From Pseudomonas rustica (GTDB lineage: Bacteria > Pseudomonadota > Gammaproteobacteria > Pseudomonadales > Pseudomonadaceae): DNA of 64,000 nucleotides. Shown one piece after another: positions 22,201 to 32,865 of this stretch. The stretch lies in the NCBI RefSeq assembly GCF_018336155.1, contig NZ_JAGYHF010000001.1:434001-498000 (forward strand), in the 5' to 3' direction. Every line of letters begins with the position of its first letter. Within the stretch, counting starts at the first letter, position 1. The position numbers and the translations under genes are program-made. The notes below the pieces were generated by a model. It did not search any database. It was not told the DNA's origin and saw only the letters and a program-made list of their open reading frames with translations.

Positions 22201-24253
22201 GCTCAAACAGACTATCCGCAAGCACGCATTAGCCCGCGACGATCTGCAAAAAATCCTCGCCCTGCACCGCGAACTCAAGCCAACCTACGATCCGCACACC
22301 ATGCGTTTACCGGGAGGCAGCGAAGGCTATAGACACTTCAACCCCTATCTTCCGGTGCTTGAACAAGAGGCGATGGCGCTCAACCCGTCATTTACGCCTG
22401 AGCAATTTCAAGCATTCATGCAAAGACTGATGACCTACCCGGCGGGCCCTCGCGTGGAGTTGTCTCGGCTGACTGCCGAACTGGCTAAATTGCGACAGGA
22501 TCTGAACGACTGGACAGCGCAAACACCCAGGCTGCATCCAGTGACCGGCACCCGGCTGGATGTTGCGACGTTCTCCGAAGCCAAAAACAATCGACTGGCC
22601 TTCAAGGAAGCTCTGCAGCGTTGCTGGCTAGAACGCACAACGCTCGACAGCGAAAGTCCCGAGGCACAATCACTGCTGCAATTCGCTCTTCCGATCGTTG
22701 GAGAGCTTCCGCAGCTCACAGCAGATTTCAGCCACGTCACGCACTTATCACTGGAAGGCAGTCGCGGCGTACTGGGCGCCGAGCGTTTTCTGGGTTATTT
22801 CCCGCGATTGCAACATCTGGAGATTCGCAGTTTCAATCTTGGGAATGTGCCCCAAGCCGTTAGAGTCATGCCCCACCTCACTCAATTGATACTGGCGGAG
22901 TGCGGCATCACCCTTGATGACGCAGCAATGACAACGTTGAACGGGCTGACCTCACTGAGCGCGCTGGATCTGTATGGCAATCCATTGGGACGCGCGCCGG
23001 ACATCACAAACATGCCCGCGCTGACCTACATCGACCTTGCCGACACCGGAATCGCTGATCTTCCCAACGGCCTGGTGAATCATCCGAAACTGACGACCGG
23101 TATTTTCAACAACAACCAGATCAGTGACATACCTTTGGGTTTTTTCCATTACCCGCCGGAAGTCACTTCAGGTTTCGATTTTGCCCGCAACCCTTGGTCG
23201 AGCGTGACACGCGACAGGATCAGAGCGCACTTTCACCAGTTTGGGCAAACGCTGGGGGTGCTCTGTGAAGAGGTCGACATCACGCGAGTAAAACATCTCT
23301 ATTCGTTGTTTAACGTCCAGGAAGCCAGCCAGTTTTTTTATCGTCTGGCCGGGCTCACGCATGACGCTCGAATTGAACTGACTCGACTGGAGAACGAGTA
23401 CTTGAGCCTCAGAGAGGATCTGGACGCCTGGACCGGTGATATTCCGGCCATCAACCCATTCACCAACAACCCGTTCACCTTGGTCGAACTGGCGGAGGAG
23501 CAATCTGCACGCGATGAGTTCAAGGCCCTGGTCGAAGAATGCTGGCGCAAAGAAAGCGAGTTCGACGAACTCGGCGAGCACGGTGAGACGCTGTACGAGC
23601 TAAACCTGCCTACCACGATCATCGGGGAATTACCGGCGCTGAACGCAGACTTCAGTCATGTGTCGACCTTGACCTTGTTTAGCGAAGAAGGCGCCACGTC
23701 GGGTGCCAACCAGTTCCTGAATTGCTTTCCCAAACTCAGGACGCTAAACATTCGCGAGTTCTCACTCGACGACATTCCTCAAGCGATTTTCAGAATGGGT
23801 GATCTGACCGTGCTGTATCTGACGGAATGCAACATCACTCTGAGCGCGCACAGTAGAGCGGCCCTCGGGGAGATGGTGAACCTTGAGATTCTCGACCTGA
23901 GCTTCAATCCCTTGGCACTGGCACCGGATCTGCGGCAACTGAATTCGCTGACAGACCTGATACTCAACAACACCGGCATCCAGCAAATCCCGGATGGCCT
24001 GTTCCAGCTCAAGCGCCTGATGAAGGCTGATTTAAGCGGTAATGCGATCACCGAGATGCCCAGCGATATCCTCGAACTTCCCGGAGAGGTTGCTGAAGCA
24101 ATTAACTTTCGCGACAACCCGTTCGACGCGCAGAGCCAGATAATCCTCAGCGCCTACTTCAAAAAGCATGGCATGGACTTTGGCATCGAAAGCACGATCG
24201 ACGAGGCAGAGATGGAAGTTTCAACGTCCGAGGGCTCGGAAATCGACGAATAG
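19208..24253 (+). CDS. Large DUF6543 (dermonecrotic-toxin-like) and leucine-rich-repeat protein without NEL domain
   Basis: The 1,681-aa protein resembles the Pseudomonas DUF6543-LRR effector-like family. About residues 1-430 form the DUF6543-type N-terminus. A hydrophobic stretch follows at about 440-475 (LLNVAAFVAMPFVPFLGELM), then a long charged middle. Two LRR blocks start near residues 1159 and 1462 (LSALDLYGNPLGRAPDITN; LEILDLSFNPLALAPDLRQ). Residues about 1077-1380 and 1381-1668 are a tandem duplication. Many relatives end in an NEL ubiquitin-ligase domain; here the chain stops in an acidic tail with no such domain. No signal peptide is seen. The start is uncertain: ATG 19208 has a weak GGATGAG, while ATG 19196 or TTG 19172 are possible. 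Confidence 0.75.
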   Translation: MNLSQPLQPTVRLDAFVAEHDDTHFLHLHHATPDWLANASALRRHALRRGTPHPEPGLASSPRRHQAHLRTLNAQYWTAQNQVDRLLADLKDVDAFAAPLLTAAIKDQVGLTLDVKNTFVRLYIPVTNPWFGFSTGAQRIWSVSLLDAALHNFERHETEADEFDPDSCFITRPDEHAQFETLPDITRTLSIPDFIKLCRTLDIGAQYQQHLQHQLGVTRPDVAATLRLHVETSQKAALKSALLYARMNNDIQEDLFRLISGLIDGLQGMRLDGEPLRSQSLSLLSSELHGIIVFAPDLNSSEHASRVVVYVPNDPVHPIKEYASSAAFSAELTRQLRESDYQDFFSRFIAHSERGRFFSTLKARLTQIQFYPHERGDPKPAWREVAVEKPDLQFRAQIIQASLWQQQFEDALNKILNDGPSLAVPTASVDQQARWAFWDSLVNIASSLLNVAAFVAMPFVPFLGELMLGYMAYQFLDETFEGIIEWAQGQRTEAFLHLLDAVESVVQLGTFAAGGMLVAGEFRNVLPEHVVRFIDRFKPVIAPNGKTLYWKADLAPYEQDVSLAKDSLPNQHGLHHGDGKLLLPLDGKVFAVRPEPGTSGFRIDHPTRADAYPPALQHFHTGTWQTELDRPLTWPTDKLLRRIGHTVDSLSPTELEHALSSSGYHEDVLRKFHAEREPLPPLLEDTLKRFSIDKGIRTFIDQMNSPHLAEFSHAEPTTQLQLLTEHCPWPEDKSLRLLNAKGETVWQSNRQDLPMIELYEPPPGSGDLLTNLLAKLDESDLKTLLKEEPGRPPQAFTARARALRKTLADIATERRNILFNARYRALEYSTDAASRALIDATPGLPTSVVREILRTATGEERQQLKQSLVPKRLMQLSRWALEDVRSSRAFEGLYLDSINPLDTHRLALHSLERVTGWPKNLRIDVREYGTRGTLRDSIDPGDATLHKTLVLLEDGRYQAFDDESQPLSAALDFYNAVLQALPDNARDALGIDIGAGAKLKQTIRKHALARDDLQKILALHRELKPTYDPHTMRLPGGSEGYRHFNPYLPVLEQEAMALNPSFTPEQFQAFMQRLMTYPAGPRVELSRLTAELAKLRQDLNDWTAQTPRLHPVTGTRLDVATFSEAKNNRLAFKEALQRCWLERTTLDSESPEAQSLLQFALPIVGELPQLTADFSHVTHLSLEGSRGVLGAERFLGYFPRLQHLEIRSFNLGNVPQAVRVMPHLTQLILAECGITLDDAAMTTLNGLTSLSALDLYGNPLGRAPDITNMPALTYIDLADTGIADLPNGLVNHPKLTTGIFNNNQISDIPLGFFHYPPEVTSGFDFARNPWSSVTRDRIRAHFHQFGQTLGVLCEEVDITRVKHLYSLFNVQEASQFFYRLAGLTHDARIELTRLENEYLSLREDLDAWTGDIPAINPFTNNPFTLVELAEEQSARDEFKALVEECWRKESEFDELGEHGETLYELNLPTTIIGELPALNADFSHVSTLTLFSEEGATSGANQFLNCFPKLRTLNIREFSLDDIPQAIFRMGDLTVLYLTECNITLSAHSRAALGEMVNLEILDLSFNPLALAPDLRQLNSLTDLILNNTGIQQIPDGLFQLKRLMKADLSGNAITEMPSDILELPGEVAEAINFRDNPFDAQSQIILSAYFKKHGMDFGIESTIDEAEMEVSTSEGSEIDE

Positions 24254-24277
24254 TGTTCGTCGACTGAAGCGCGGCGA

Positions 24278-25258
24278 TCAACCGCGCTCTGGCGGCACCG
24301 ATGACAATTCAAACGGGCTGCTGCTGCGCCGCTGGTTGCGATCTTCCCGCGGCGTGGCGCCGAAGAAATTGCGGTAGGCGCTGGAGAAATGCGGCCCCGA
24401 GGAGAAGCCACACGACAGGCCGATCTGGATGATCGACTTGCTGGTTTGCATCAACATCTGCCGGGCCTTGTTCAGGCGCAACTCCAGATAGTACTGGCTC
24501 GGCACACGGTTGAGGTATTGCTTGAAGATGCGCTCCAACTGACGACGCGACACGCACACGTGCTGGGCGATTTCGTCGGTGGTCAGCGGTTCTTCGATGT
24601 TGGCTTCCATCAGCAACACCGCTTGGGTGAGCTTCGGATGGCTGGAGCCGAGACGGTTCTGCAACGGGATGCGCTGACGCTCGCCGCCCTCGCGGATGCG
24701 CTCGACCACCAGTTCTTCGGAAACGGCGCCGGCCAGTTCCGCACCGTGATCGCGGGCCAGTACCGCCAACAGCAAATCGAGAACCGACATGCCGCCGCAG
24801 GCAGTCAGTCGATCACGATCCCAGTCGAACAGATGACTGGTGGCGATGACTTTCGGGAAGCGTTCAGCGAAATCATCCTGCCAGCGCCAGTGCACGGCAG
24901 CGCGATAACCGTCGAGCAAACCGAGTTGCGCCAACGGATAAACACCGGCAGACAAACCGCCGATGACCGTACCGGCACGTACCAATTGCTTGAGCGCACT
25001 GCTGAGTGCCGGGGCCAACGTGGTCGGCGGCTCATCGGCGAGCAGGAACAGTTTCTGGAAGTTTTCGAGCTTGCCGGCCCACGCCTCACCGGGCAGTTGC
25101 CAGGCGCCTTCCGCCGGAAGTTCGGCTTGCAGGAACGACAGCTCGTAAACCACGTCCGGGTGTACCCGCTGAGCAACACGCAAGGCTTCCTCCGCCAGCG
25201 CCAGCGTCAACGCTTTAGTGCTGGGCCAAATCAGGAAACCAATTCGATGGGCAGTCAT
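24278..25258 (-). CDS. argR: Arginine-responsive AraC-type regulator ArgR
   Basis: The 326-aa protein has an N-terminal DJ-1/PfpI-like glutamine-amidotransferase-fold sensor (MTAHRIGFLIWPSTKALTLAL; GGLSAGVYPLAQLGLLDGYRA) and a C-terminal AraC/XylS domain from about residue 215 with two helix-turn-helix motifs (TDEIAQHVCVSRRQLERIF; IIQIGLSCGFSSGPHFSSAY). In pseudomonads this ArgR, unrelated to E. coli ArgR, activates the aot and aru operons in the presence of arginine. It is the last gene of the aot operon here. The start MTAHRIG is conserved; upstream in-frame codons lack a ribosome site. Confidence 0.94.
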   Translation of the reverse strand: MTAHRIGFLIWPSTKALTLALAEEALRVAQRVHPDVVYELSFLQAELPAEGAWQLPGEAWAGKLENFQKLFLLADEPPTTLAPALSSALKQLVRAGTVIGGLSAGVYPLAQLGLLDGYRAAVHWRWQDDFAERFPKVIATSHLFDWDRDRLTACGGMSVLDLLLAVLARDHGAELAGAVSEELVVERIREGGERQRIPLQNRLGSSHPKLTQAVLLMEANIEEPLTTDEIAQHVCVSRRQLERIFKQYLNRVPSQYYLELRLNKARQMLMQTSKSIIQIGLSCGFSSGPHFSSAYRNFFGATPREDRNQRRSSSPFELSSVPPERG

Positions 25259-25376
25259 GGGCGGGCAATCCGAAGCGAAGAACAGTGATGAAGGCATGGG
25301 CCAATGCTAGCCCGTAAATGAACACAAATCTTGAGCCTGACGCAGATCCACCATCGGGACTGGAATGCCTTTCCGA

Positions 25377-25462
25377 TGTAGGAGCTGTCGAGTGAAACGA
25401 GGCTGCGATCTTTTGATCTTCAAAAACAGATCAAAAGATCGCAGCCTTCGGCAGCTCCTACA
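25377..25462. repeat. Paired inverted repeat, family C, between aotP and argR
   Basis: TGTAGGAGCTGTCGAGTGAA…GGCTGCGATCTTTTGATC and its inverted copy. The arm recurs at 30297, 32529, 55488, 58904 and 63531. Confidence 0.87.
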
Positions 25463-25524
25463 GTGGATGGGAGCCAGCCTTCAGGTCGCGAAGCATGACC
25501 TAATTTGGTGCATAACGGCAGCGA

Positions 25525-26289
25525 TTACTTGAGGCTGCCCGAGAGGAATTGTTGCAAACGTTCTGATTGCGGATTCACCAGCACTTCACGCGGGTTGCCG
25601 CTTTCTTCAACCACGCCTTTGTGCAGGAACACCAACTGGTTCGACACTTCACGGGCGAAGCCCATTTCGTGTGTTACCACGACCATGGTGCGACCTTCCT
25701 GAGCCAGCGCTTGCATCACCTTCAGCACGTCGCCAACCAATTCAGGGTCGAGGGCCGAGGTCGGTTCGTCGAACAGCATCACCTCAGGTTCCATCGCCAG
25801 CGCACGGGCGATCGCCACACGCTGTTGCTCGCCACCGGACATGTGGCCCGGGAACGCATCTTTACGATGGGCCACGCCGACCTTGTTCAGGTAGTACTCG
25901 GCTTTTTCGCGCGCTTCGTACTTGGGTACGCCGAGCACGTGAACCGGTGCTTCCATGATGTTTTCAATCGCGGTCATGTGCGACCACAGGTTGAAATGCT
26001 GGAACACCATCGACAGGCGCGAACGCATGCGTTGCAGCTGCTTCGGATCAGCGGCTTTCAGCGCGCCGTCCTTGTTCGCCACCAGTTTCAGCTCTTCGTT
26101 GTTGAGCAGAATCTTGCCCGCGTGCGGCTGCTCGAGCAGGTTGATGCAGCGCAGGAAAGTACTTTTGCCGGAGCCACTGGAGCCGATGATGCTGATCACA
26201 TCGCCAGCTGCCGCTTTCAGGGACACGCCCTTGAGCACTTCGTGACTGCCATAGCGTTTATGCAGGTCTTGGACTTCAAGTTTGTACAT
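25525..26289 (-). CDS. aotP: Arginine/ornithine ABC importer ATPase AotP
   Basis: The 254-aa ATPase has Walker [10 protein letters not shown]-loop [10 protein letters not shown], signature [15 protein letters not shown], Walker [13 protein letters not shown] and H-loop VVTHEMGF. This is the polar amino-acid uptake subfamily (HisP/GlnQ-like). With AotJ, AotQ and AotM it imports arginine and ornithine. The start [14 protein letters not shown] is used, omitting five poorly supported upstream codons. A REP pair separates it from argR downstream. Confidence 0.94.
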   Translation of the reverse strand: MYKLEVQDLHKRYGSHEVLKGVSLKAAAGDVISIIGSSGSGKSTFLRCINLLEQPHAGKILLNNEELKLVANKDGALKAADPKQLQRMRSRLSMVFQHFNLWSHMTAIENIMEAPVHVLGVPKYEAREKAEYYLNKVGVAHRKDAFPGHMSGGEQQRVAIARALAMEPEVMLFDEPTSALDPELVGDVLKVMQALAQEGRTMVVVTHEMGFAREVSNQLVFLHKGVVEESGNPREVLVNPQSERLQQFLSGSLK

Positions 26290-26316
26290 GCGGTCGGTTC
26301 TCACAAAAACAGTCAG

Positions 26317-27429
26317 TCAGTCGTTGAGCAAGCGCCCGTGACGCAGCGCTTCGCGCCCCGCCACCTTGGCCAGCCAGAAACCGGGTTGGGCATAGCGCAG
26401 CCGTTCAATGGCAAACAGCACCCCGGAGGTACCAGCACACACCGTGCTGACCCGATCGGACACAGGATCAATCACTTCAAAAATCTCGTCGCCCGCCTCG
26501 ACCCACTCGCCGGGCTTGCGCAGAAAACTTACGACGCCGGGATGGGGTGCGAGGAGCAATTCGGTGCCTTCGAACGGCATGCCTTCGCACGCTTCGTGCG
26601 CAGGATTCGGCCACTCGCCGGTGATCAAACCTTGCTCGGCGAGGAACGCCAGAATGCCCTCAGCATATGCCTCGGCTTCGGCGCGACCGGTATCGGCCTG
26701 GCCGCCCAATTCGATTGTCGTGGCCAGACACGCCAGCGGAATCTGCGCATCGGGGAACTGCCGCGACAGACGCAACCACGGCAACGAGCAAGCCTCATCG
26801 AACGAGCTGCCACCGGAATCTTCCGCCAGCAAACCCACGCGCACATTCAGGTGCGCGGCCAGCGAACGCCACTGTGGCCAGTGCTGCGGCAACGCATACA
26901 TGTGCAGCGCGGCTTCGGCATCGCAATGCAGATCGAGCACCACATCGGCGGTGCAGGCATGGCTGAGCAACACACGCTGCATGCCTTGCAACTGGCTGCT
27001 CGCCTCCGGTAATGCGGCGAGATGATCGGCCATCGCCTGACGAATCAGACGCACATTGGCGTGCGGATCATCACCGAGACTGTCAGCCAAAGCGGCCGCA
27101 ACCGGCGCGCTCAGCTCAACGAAATCACGGTTGAAATTCTTGCCGCTGCCTGCCTCGAAACGGCCCTGATGATTGCCTTGCAGCAATTGCCCAAGGCCCA
27201 ACGGGTTGGCGACCGGCACCAGTTCGATGACACCGTTGAGCAAGCCTTTGGCTTCGAGTTCGCCGAGGCGCTTTTTCAGCTCCCAAGCGGTGCGCATACC
27301 CGGCAATTCATCAGCGTGCAGGCTGGCCTGAATGTAAGCCTTGCGCTCGCCGTGACCAAAGCGGAACACGGAAATCTTGCGCTCACTGCCCAGATGGCTC
27401 CACGGCAAAACGTGGTCGATGCGTTCCAT
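26317..27429 (-). CDS. aotO: AotO, succinylglutamate desuccinylase/aspartoacylase-family protein
   Basis: The 370-aa protein lies inside the aot transporter operon, as aotO does in P. aeruginosa, where it is not needed for transport. It has an AstE-like zinc-hydrolase site: SLHADELPGM near residue 37 in place of GxHGxE, and VVLDLHCDAE for the second histidine. The C-terminal domain (GVVSFLRKPGEWVEAGDEI) looks like the beta barrel of this family. Substrate is unknown; a deacylase for an arginine-related compound is plausible. It starts one base after aotM stops. Confidence 0.88.
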   Translation of the reverse strand: MERIDHVLPWSHLGSERKISVFRFGHGERKAYIQASLHADELPGMRTAWELKKRLGELEAKGLLNGVIELVPVANPLGLGQLLQGNHQGRFEAGSGKNFNRDFVELSAPVAAALADSLGDDPHANVRLIRQAMADHLAALPEASSQLQGMQRVLLSHACTADVVLDLHCDAEAALHMYALPQHWPQWRSLAAHLNVRVGLLAEDSGGSSFDEACSLPWLRLSRQFPDAQIPLACLATTIELGGQADTGRAEAEAYAEGILAFLAEQGLITGEWPNPAHEACEGMPFEGTELLLAPHPGVVSFLRKPGEWVEAGDEIFEVIDPVSDRVSTVCAGTSGVLFAIERLRYAQPGFWLAKVAGREALRHGRLLND

Positions 27430-27430
27430 A

Positions 27431-28129
27431 TCAATGCTTCCGCGGCGCGAGGTAGCTCAACCAGCGACGCTCGGCCAGCTTGAACAGCTTGACCAGAATG
27501 AACGTCAGGCAGAGGTAGAAAACGCCAGCGGTGATGTACGCCTCGAACGGCAGATAGTACTGCGCGTTGACGGTACGGGCCGCGCCGGTAATGTCGATCA
27601 AGGTCACGATGGACGCCAGACTGGTGGTCTGCAGCATCATGATCACTTCGTTGCTGTACTGCGGCAGTGCCCGGCGCAGGGCCGATGGCAGCAGAATGCG
27701 TTTGTACAGTTTGAAGCGCGACATGCCCATGGCTTTCGCCGCTTCGATCTCACCGTTCGGCGTGGCCTTGAGGCTGCCGGCGATGATTTCAGCGGTGTAG
27801 GCGCTGGTGTTGACCGCGAAGGCCAGGCACGCGCAAAACGTTGCGCTGGACAGCCATGGCCAGAAAATACTTTCGCGTACCGCTTCGAACTGCGCCAGAC
27901 CGTAGTAGATCAGGAACAGCTGAACCAGCATCGGCGTGCCACGGATCACGTAGGTGTAAAGCCACGCCGCACCGTTGACCACCGGATTTTTCGAGACGCG
28001 CATCAGCCCCAGCGGCAGTGCCGCCAGCAGACCGAAAAACAGCGAGAGCGCGAGCAATTTGAGGGTGGTCAACAGCCCGCCGAGGTACAGCGGCATCGCC
28101 TCCCAAATGACGTTGTAGTCGAAGATCAT
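27431..28129 (-). CDS. aotM: Arginine/ornithine ABC importer permease AotM
   Basis: The 232-aa inner-membrane permease of the HisM/GlnP family has about five hydrophobic helices and the EAA loop (GEIEAAKAMGMSRFKLYKRILLP, shown in part) that docks AotP. The start MIFDYNVIWEAMPLYLGGL is typical. Its ATG overlaps the aotQ stop by ATGA, implying coupled translation with its partner permease. Confidence 0.94.
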   Translation of the reverse strand: MIFDYNVIWEAMPLYLGGLLTTLKLLALSLFFGLLAALPLGLMRVSKNPVVNGAAWLYTYVIRGTPMLVQLFLIYYGLAQFEAVRESIFWPWLSSATFCACLAFAVNTSAYTAEIIAGSLKATPNGEIEAAKAMGMSRFKLYKRILLPSALRRALPQYSNEVIMMLQTTSLASIVTLIDITGAARTVNAQYYLPFEAYITAGVFYLCLTFILVKLFKLAERRWLSYLAPRKH

Positions 28130-28815
28130 AGATCAGCCGCCCTTACGCCTACCGAGTAGCGCTTCTCAAGTTGACGCAATGCCAGCAACGAGACGCTGGT
28201 GATCACCAGGTACATCGCCGCCACTGCGAGGAAGAAGGTGAAAGGCTCGCGGGTGGCATCTGCCGCCTGCTTGGCCTTGAACATCATGTCCTGCAGACCG
28301 ACCACGGAAATCAGCGCGGTGGCCTTGGTCAGTACCAGCCAGTTGTTGGTGAAACCCGGAATCGCCAGACGAATCATCTGCGGCACCATCACCCGGAAGA
28401 ACACCTGAAAACTGCTCATGCCGTACGCCATGCCGGCTTCGGCCTGGCCCTTGGGGATCGCCATGAACGCGCCACGGAAGGTTTCCGACAAGTACGCACC
28501 GAAGATGAAACCGAGGGTGCCGATACCGGCGGCCAGCGGATTCAGGTCGATGTAATCGTTGAAGCCGAGCAGCGGCGCAACGCGGTTGAGCAAGTCCTGA
28601 CCGCCGTAAAAGATCAGCAGGATCAGCACCAGATCGGGAATCCCGCGAATAACCGTGGAATACAGATCGCCCAGCCAGGCCAGCCAGCGCACTGGCGACA
28701 GGCGCAACGCGACACCGATCAGCCCGAGAACGATGGCCAGAGCCATGGACGACAAGGCGAGCTGAAGCGTCAGCCATGCGCCATCGAGGATGACAGCCCC
28801 GTAGCCTTTCAACAT
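28126..28815 (-). CDS. aotQ: Arginine/ornithine ABC importer permease AotQ
   Basis: The 229-aa permease pairs with AotM. It shows MLKGYGAVILDGAWLTLQL, several membrane helices, and the EAA-type loop GQAEAGMAYGMSSFQVFFR. Order aotJ-aotQ-aotM matches the Pseudomonas operon. GAGG lies before the ATG, and a strong hairpin sits just upstream in the intercistronic gap. Confidence 0.94.
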   Translation of the reverse strand: MLKGYGAVILDGAWLTLQLALSSMALAIVLGLIGVALRLSPVRWLAWLGDLYSTVIRGIPDLVLILLIFYGGQDLLNRVAPLLGFNDYIDLNPLAAGIGTLGFIFGAYLSETFRGAFMAIPKGQAEAGMAYGMSSFQVFFRVMVPQMIRLAIPGFTNNWLVLTKATALISVVGLQDMMFKAKQAADATREPFTFFLAVAAMYLVITSVSLLALRQLEKRYSVGVRAADL

Positions 28816-28844
28816 GATTCAGGTCCTCGAAAGTTGGGATGAAA

Positions 28845-28885
28845 AAATGGCGCAAACCTCAGAGATCCTGTTGCTTGCGCCATTT
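28845..28885 (-). terminator. Intercistronic hairpin between aotJ and aotQ
   Basis: AAATGGCGCAA and TTGCGCCATTT form an 11-bp perfect stem around a 19-nt loop, ending in a short T-run on the minus strand. It may partly terminate transcription or protect the 3' end of the aotJ message, allowing excess binding protein over permease. Confidence 0.6.
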
Positions 28886-28906
28886 CGGACTTGTCGCAGA
28901 GACGTG

Positions 28907-29680
28907 TTACTTGCCGTAGATATCGAAGGCGAAGTACTTGTCCTGGATTGCTTTGTATTTGCCGTTTTCGCGGATGGCCGCGATGGCAGCGTTGATCTTG
29001 TCTTTCAGGGCGTCGCCCTTACGAACAGCGATGCCTACGCCGTCGCCGAAGTATTTGACGTCGGTGAACGCAGGACCGACGAACGCGAAGCCTTTACCGG
29101 CGTCGGTTTTCAGGAAACCGTCGTCCAGCAGGGTTGCGTCAGCCACGGTACCGTCGAGACGACCGGCAGCCACGTCGAGGTAGATTTCGTTCTGCGAGCC
29201 GTACGGCTTGATCTCGGCACCCAGTGGAGCCAGCACTTCGCGGGCGAAACGTTCGTGGATCGAACCACGCTGTACGCCGATGTTTTTGCCCTTCAGCTCA
29301 GCCAGACCTTCGCTGACCTGAGTACCGGCCTTCATGACCAGACGTGCCGGGGTGTTGTAGTACTTGTTGGTGAAGTCGACCGACTTCTTGCGATCTTCGG
29401 TGATCGACATGGACGACAGAATCGCGTCGATCTTGCGCACTTTCAGTGCCGGGATCAGACCGTCGAACTCTTGCTCGACCCACACACACTTGACCTGCAT
29501 CTGCTCGCACAGAGCATTGCCGATGTCGTAGTCGAAACCAACGATGCTGCCGTCCGGTGCTTTCGAAGCGAACGGAGGGTAAGCCGCTTCGATACCGATT
29601 TTCAGAGGTTTTTCGTCAGCGAAGGAATTCAGCGACAGCACGGACAGTGCCAGGGCGCCAAGCAGCACAAGTTTCTTCAT
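28907..29680 (-). CDS. aotJ: Arginine/ornithine periplasmic binding protein AotJ
   Basis: The 257-aa product has a Sec signal peptide ([21 protein letters not shown]) and a solute-binding protein family 3 fold: [52 protein letters not shown] and [20 protein letters not shown]. It delivers arginine/ornithine to AotQM. GGAG six bases before ATG 29680 selects this start over a long upstream extension that has no ribosome site. First gene of the operon. Confidence 0.95.
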   Translation of the reverse strand: MKKLVLLGALALSVLSLNSFADEKPLKIGIEAAYPPFASKAPDGSIVGFDYDIGNALCEQMQVKCVWVEQEFDGLIPALKVRKIDAILSSMSITEDRKKSVDFTNKYYNTPARLVMKAGTQVSEGLAELKGKNIGVQRGSIHERFAREVLAPLGAEIKPYGSQNEIYLDVAAGRLDGTVADATLLDDGFLKTDAGKGFAFVGPAFTDVKYFGDGVGIAVRKGDALKDKINAAIAAIRENGKYKAIQDKYFAFDIYGK

Positions 29681-30184
29681 CTTGGGACTCCATCGGTAAA
29701 GGGCAAAAACGGCAGAGTGAGCGACAGCCCAATATGCGAATGGGTGAATCGGGAAATCGGTTGCTGCATCGGTGGGAAATTTCCTGTTGAAACCTGGAGA
29801 GATTTCAACATCAGCCACGATGAGCGAGTGATCGGCATTCTAACGACAGGCCCGAAGTCGATATTTCTTCAATGCGACAACTAATTACAGATGCACAGAG
29901 AAACCCGCTTGAGCACGTTGACAGCCTTGCAAATTCATGCAAGAGCGAAAGACAGTTAACCGATCTATGCTGCAAATTGCGGACCTATTATTCGCAAACC
30001 CTTCTAATCCGGCAAGCGCAGCGTTGTGTCTTATTTTTCACCGGGGGTTTGGAGGCTCTAAAACGGGGCGATGCGTTTCCCAATGCCCCGCTCCGGGGCG
30101 GGCGGTTACACATTCGGTTACGTGGATGGCGGCGGGTAACAGTAGGAAAGGACTGACGGCGCTGGTCGATAATTATTGACCGAC
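29681..30184. other. aot promoter region and gap
   Basis: About 500 bp without a gene. It holds the aot promoter and an ArgR half-site (29864). A GC-rich segment around 30060-30115 (GGGGCGATGCG…CGGGGCGGGCGG) could fold but has no T-run. No family is recognised in it. Confidence 0.5.
29864..29879 (-). promoter_or_regulatory. Candidate ArgR half-site upstream of aotJ
   Basis: TGTCGC-N8-AA on the minus strand, about 185 bp before the aotJ ATG. Same pattern as the two sites before aruC. Confidence 0.4.
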
Positions 30185-30292
30185 GATCGTTCCCACGCTC
30201 CGCGTGGGAATGCAGCAAAGGACGCTCCGCGTCCCCCGGAGCCGACGCAGAGCGTCGAGGGAGGCATTCCCACGCAGAGCGTGGGAACGATC
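30185..30292. repeat. Paired inverted repeat, family D
   Basis: GATCGTTCCCACGCTCCGCG and its inverted copy; same element as at 10937-11042. It abuts a family C element. Confidence 0.85.
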
Positions 30293-30296
30293 AAAG

Positions 30297-30390
30297 GATC
30301 GCAGCCTTCGGCAGCTCCTACATTGATTGTGTCTACCGCGTATTTCGAGGATTAACAGTTAACCTGTAGGAGCTGCCGAAGGCTGCGATC
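30297..30390. repeat. Paired inverted repeat, family C (inverted orientation)
   Basis: GATCGCAGCCTTCGGCAGCT and its inverted copy, four bases from the family D element, giving a compound block of over 200 bp. Confidence 0.85.
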
Positions 30391-30407
30391 CCTTGATCTT
30401 GCCGCAC

Positions 30408-30442
30408 AAAAAAGCCCCGCCCGGCATTCACCGAACAGGGCT
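30408..30442 (-). terminator. Terminator of acsA
   Basis: On the minus strand a GC-rich imperfect stem AGCCCTGTTCGG/CCGGGCGGGGCT with loop TGAATG is followed by a T-run, 17 bp after the acsA stop. Confidence 0.8.
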
Positions 30443-30458
30443 CCTATGCATCTAACGC

Positions 30459-32414
<1,956 letters not shown>

Positions 32415-32528
32415 CTTTCTTACCTCGGTGTAATAGTTGTTTTTGTATGACCCTGTTGTAACGGGGCCGGGCCCATAGAACCATTCGACGATGGTAGTAA
32501 CAACCCCTCGCCCACCCACGGTGGCCCG

Positions 32529-32613
32529 TGTAGGAGCTACCGAAGGCTGCGATCTTTTGATCTTGCCCCTAAACATCCAGATCAAAAGATCGCAGCCTGC
32601 GGCAGCTCCTACA
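32529..32613. repeat. Paired inverted repeat, family C
   Basis: TGTAGGAGCTACCGAAGGCT…GATCTTTTGATC and its inverted copy in the acsA upstream gap. Confidence 0.87.
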
Positions 32614-32865
32614 GGGGGATTGAGGTGTTTTTGGGGGGATTGTTACCAAATATGTGAAAAGTGTTTATCAAAACCCGGTCTGTTTACCCCCACTCCACCT
32701 CCCTAGAATTCACCTCGCCGACAAGGCAACCGCGATTAACAACGTTACAGCCCCCACGAAGGCCGTTAATCCAGCTCTCAAGTAACAACCGCAAACGATG
32801 AAGTTCCACACGCAACCCTAAAAAGGTTGCGTGACCCCACTCGACCTCAAAAAGGTAAATTTGAA
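32614..32865. other. Intergenic gap before the DUF2790 gene
   Basis: About 250 bp without a gene. A near-inverted pair GCAACCCTAAAAAGGTTGC (32812-32830) could form a hairpin just before the DUF2790 start. No promoter is clear. Confidence 0.45.

Noticed and set aside
30060..30115. Terminator or RNA gene in the aot upstream gap
   Set aside because: GC-rich foldable segment but no T-run and no recognisable RNA family.
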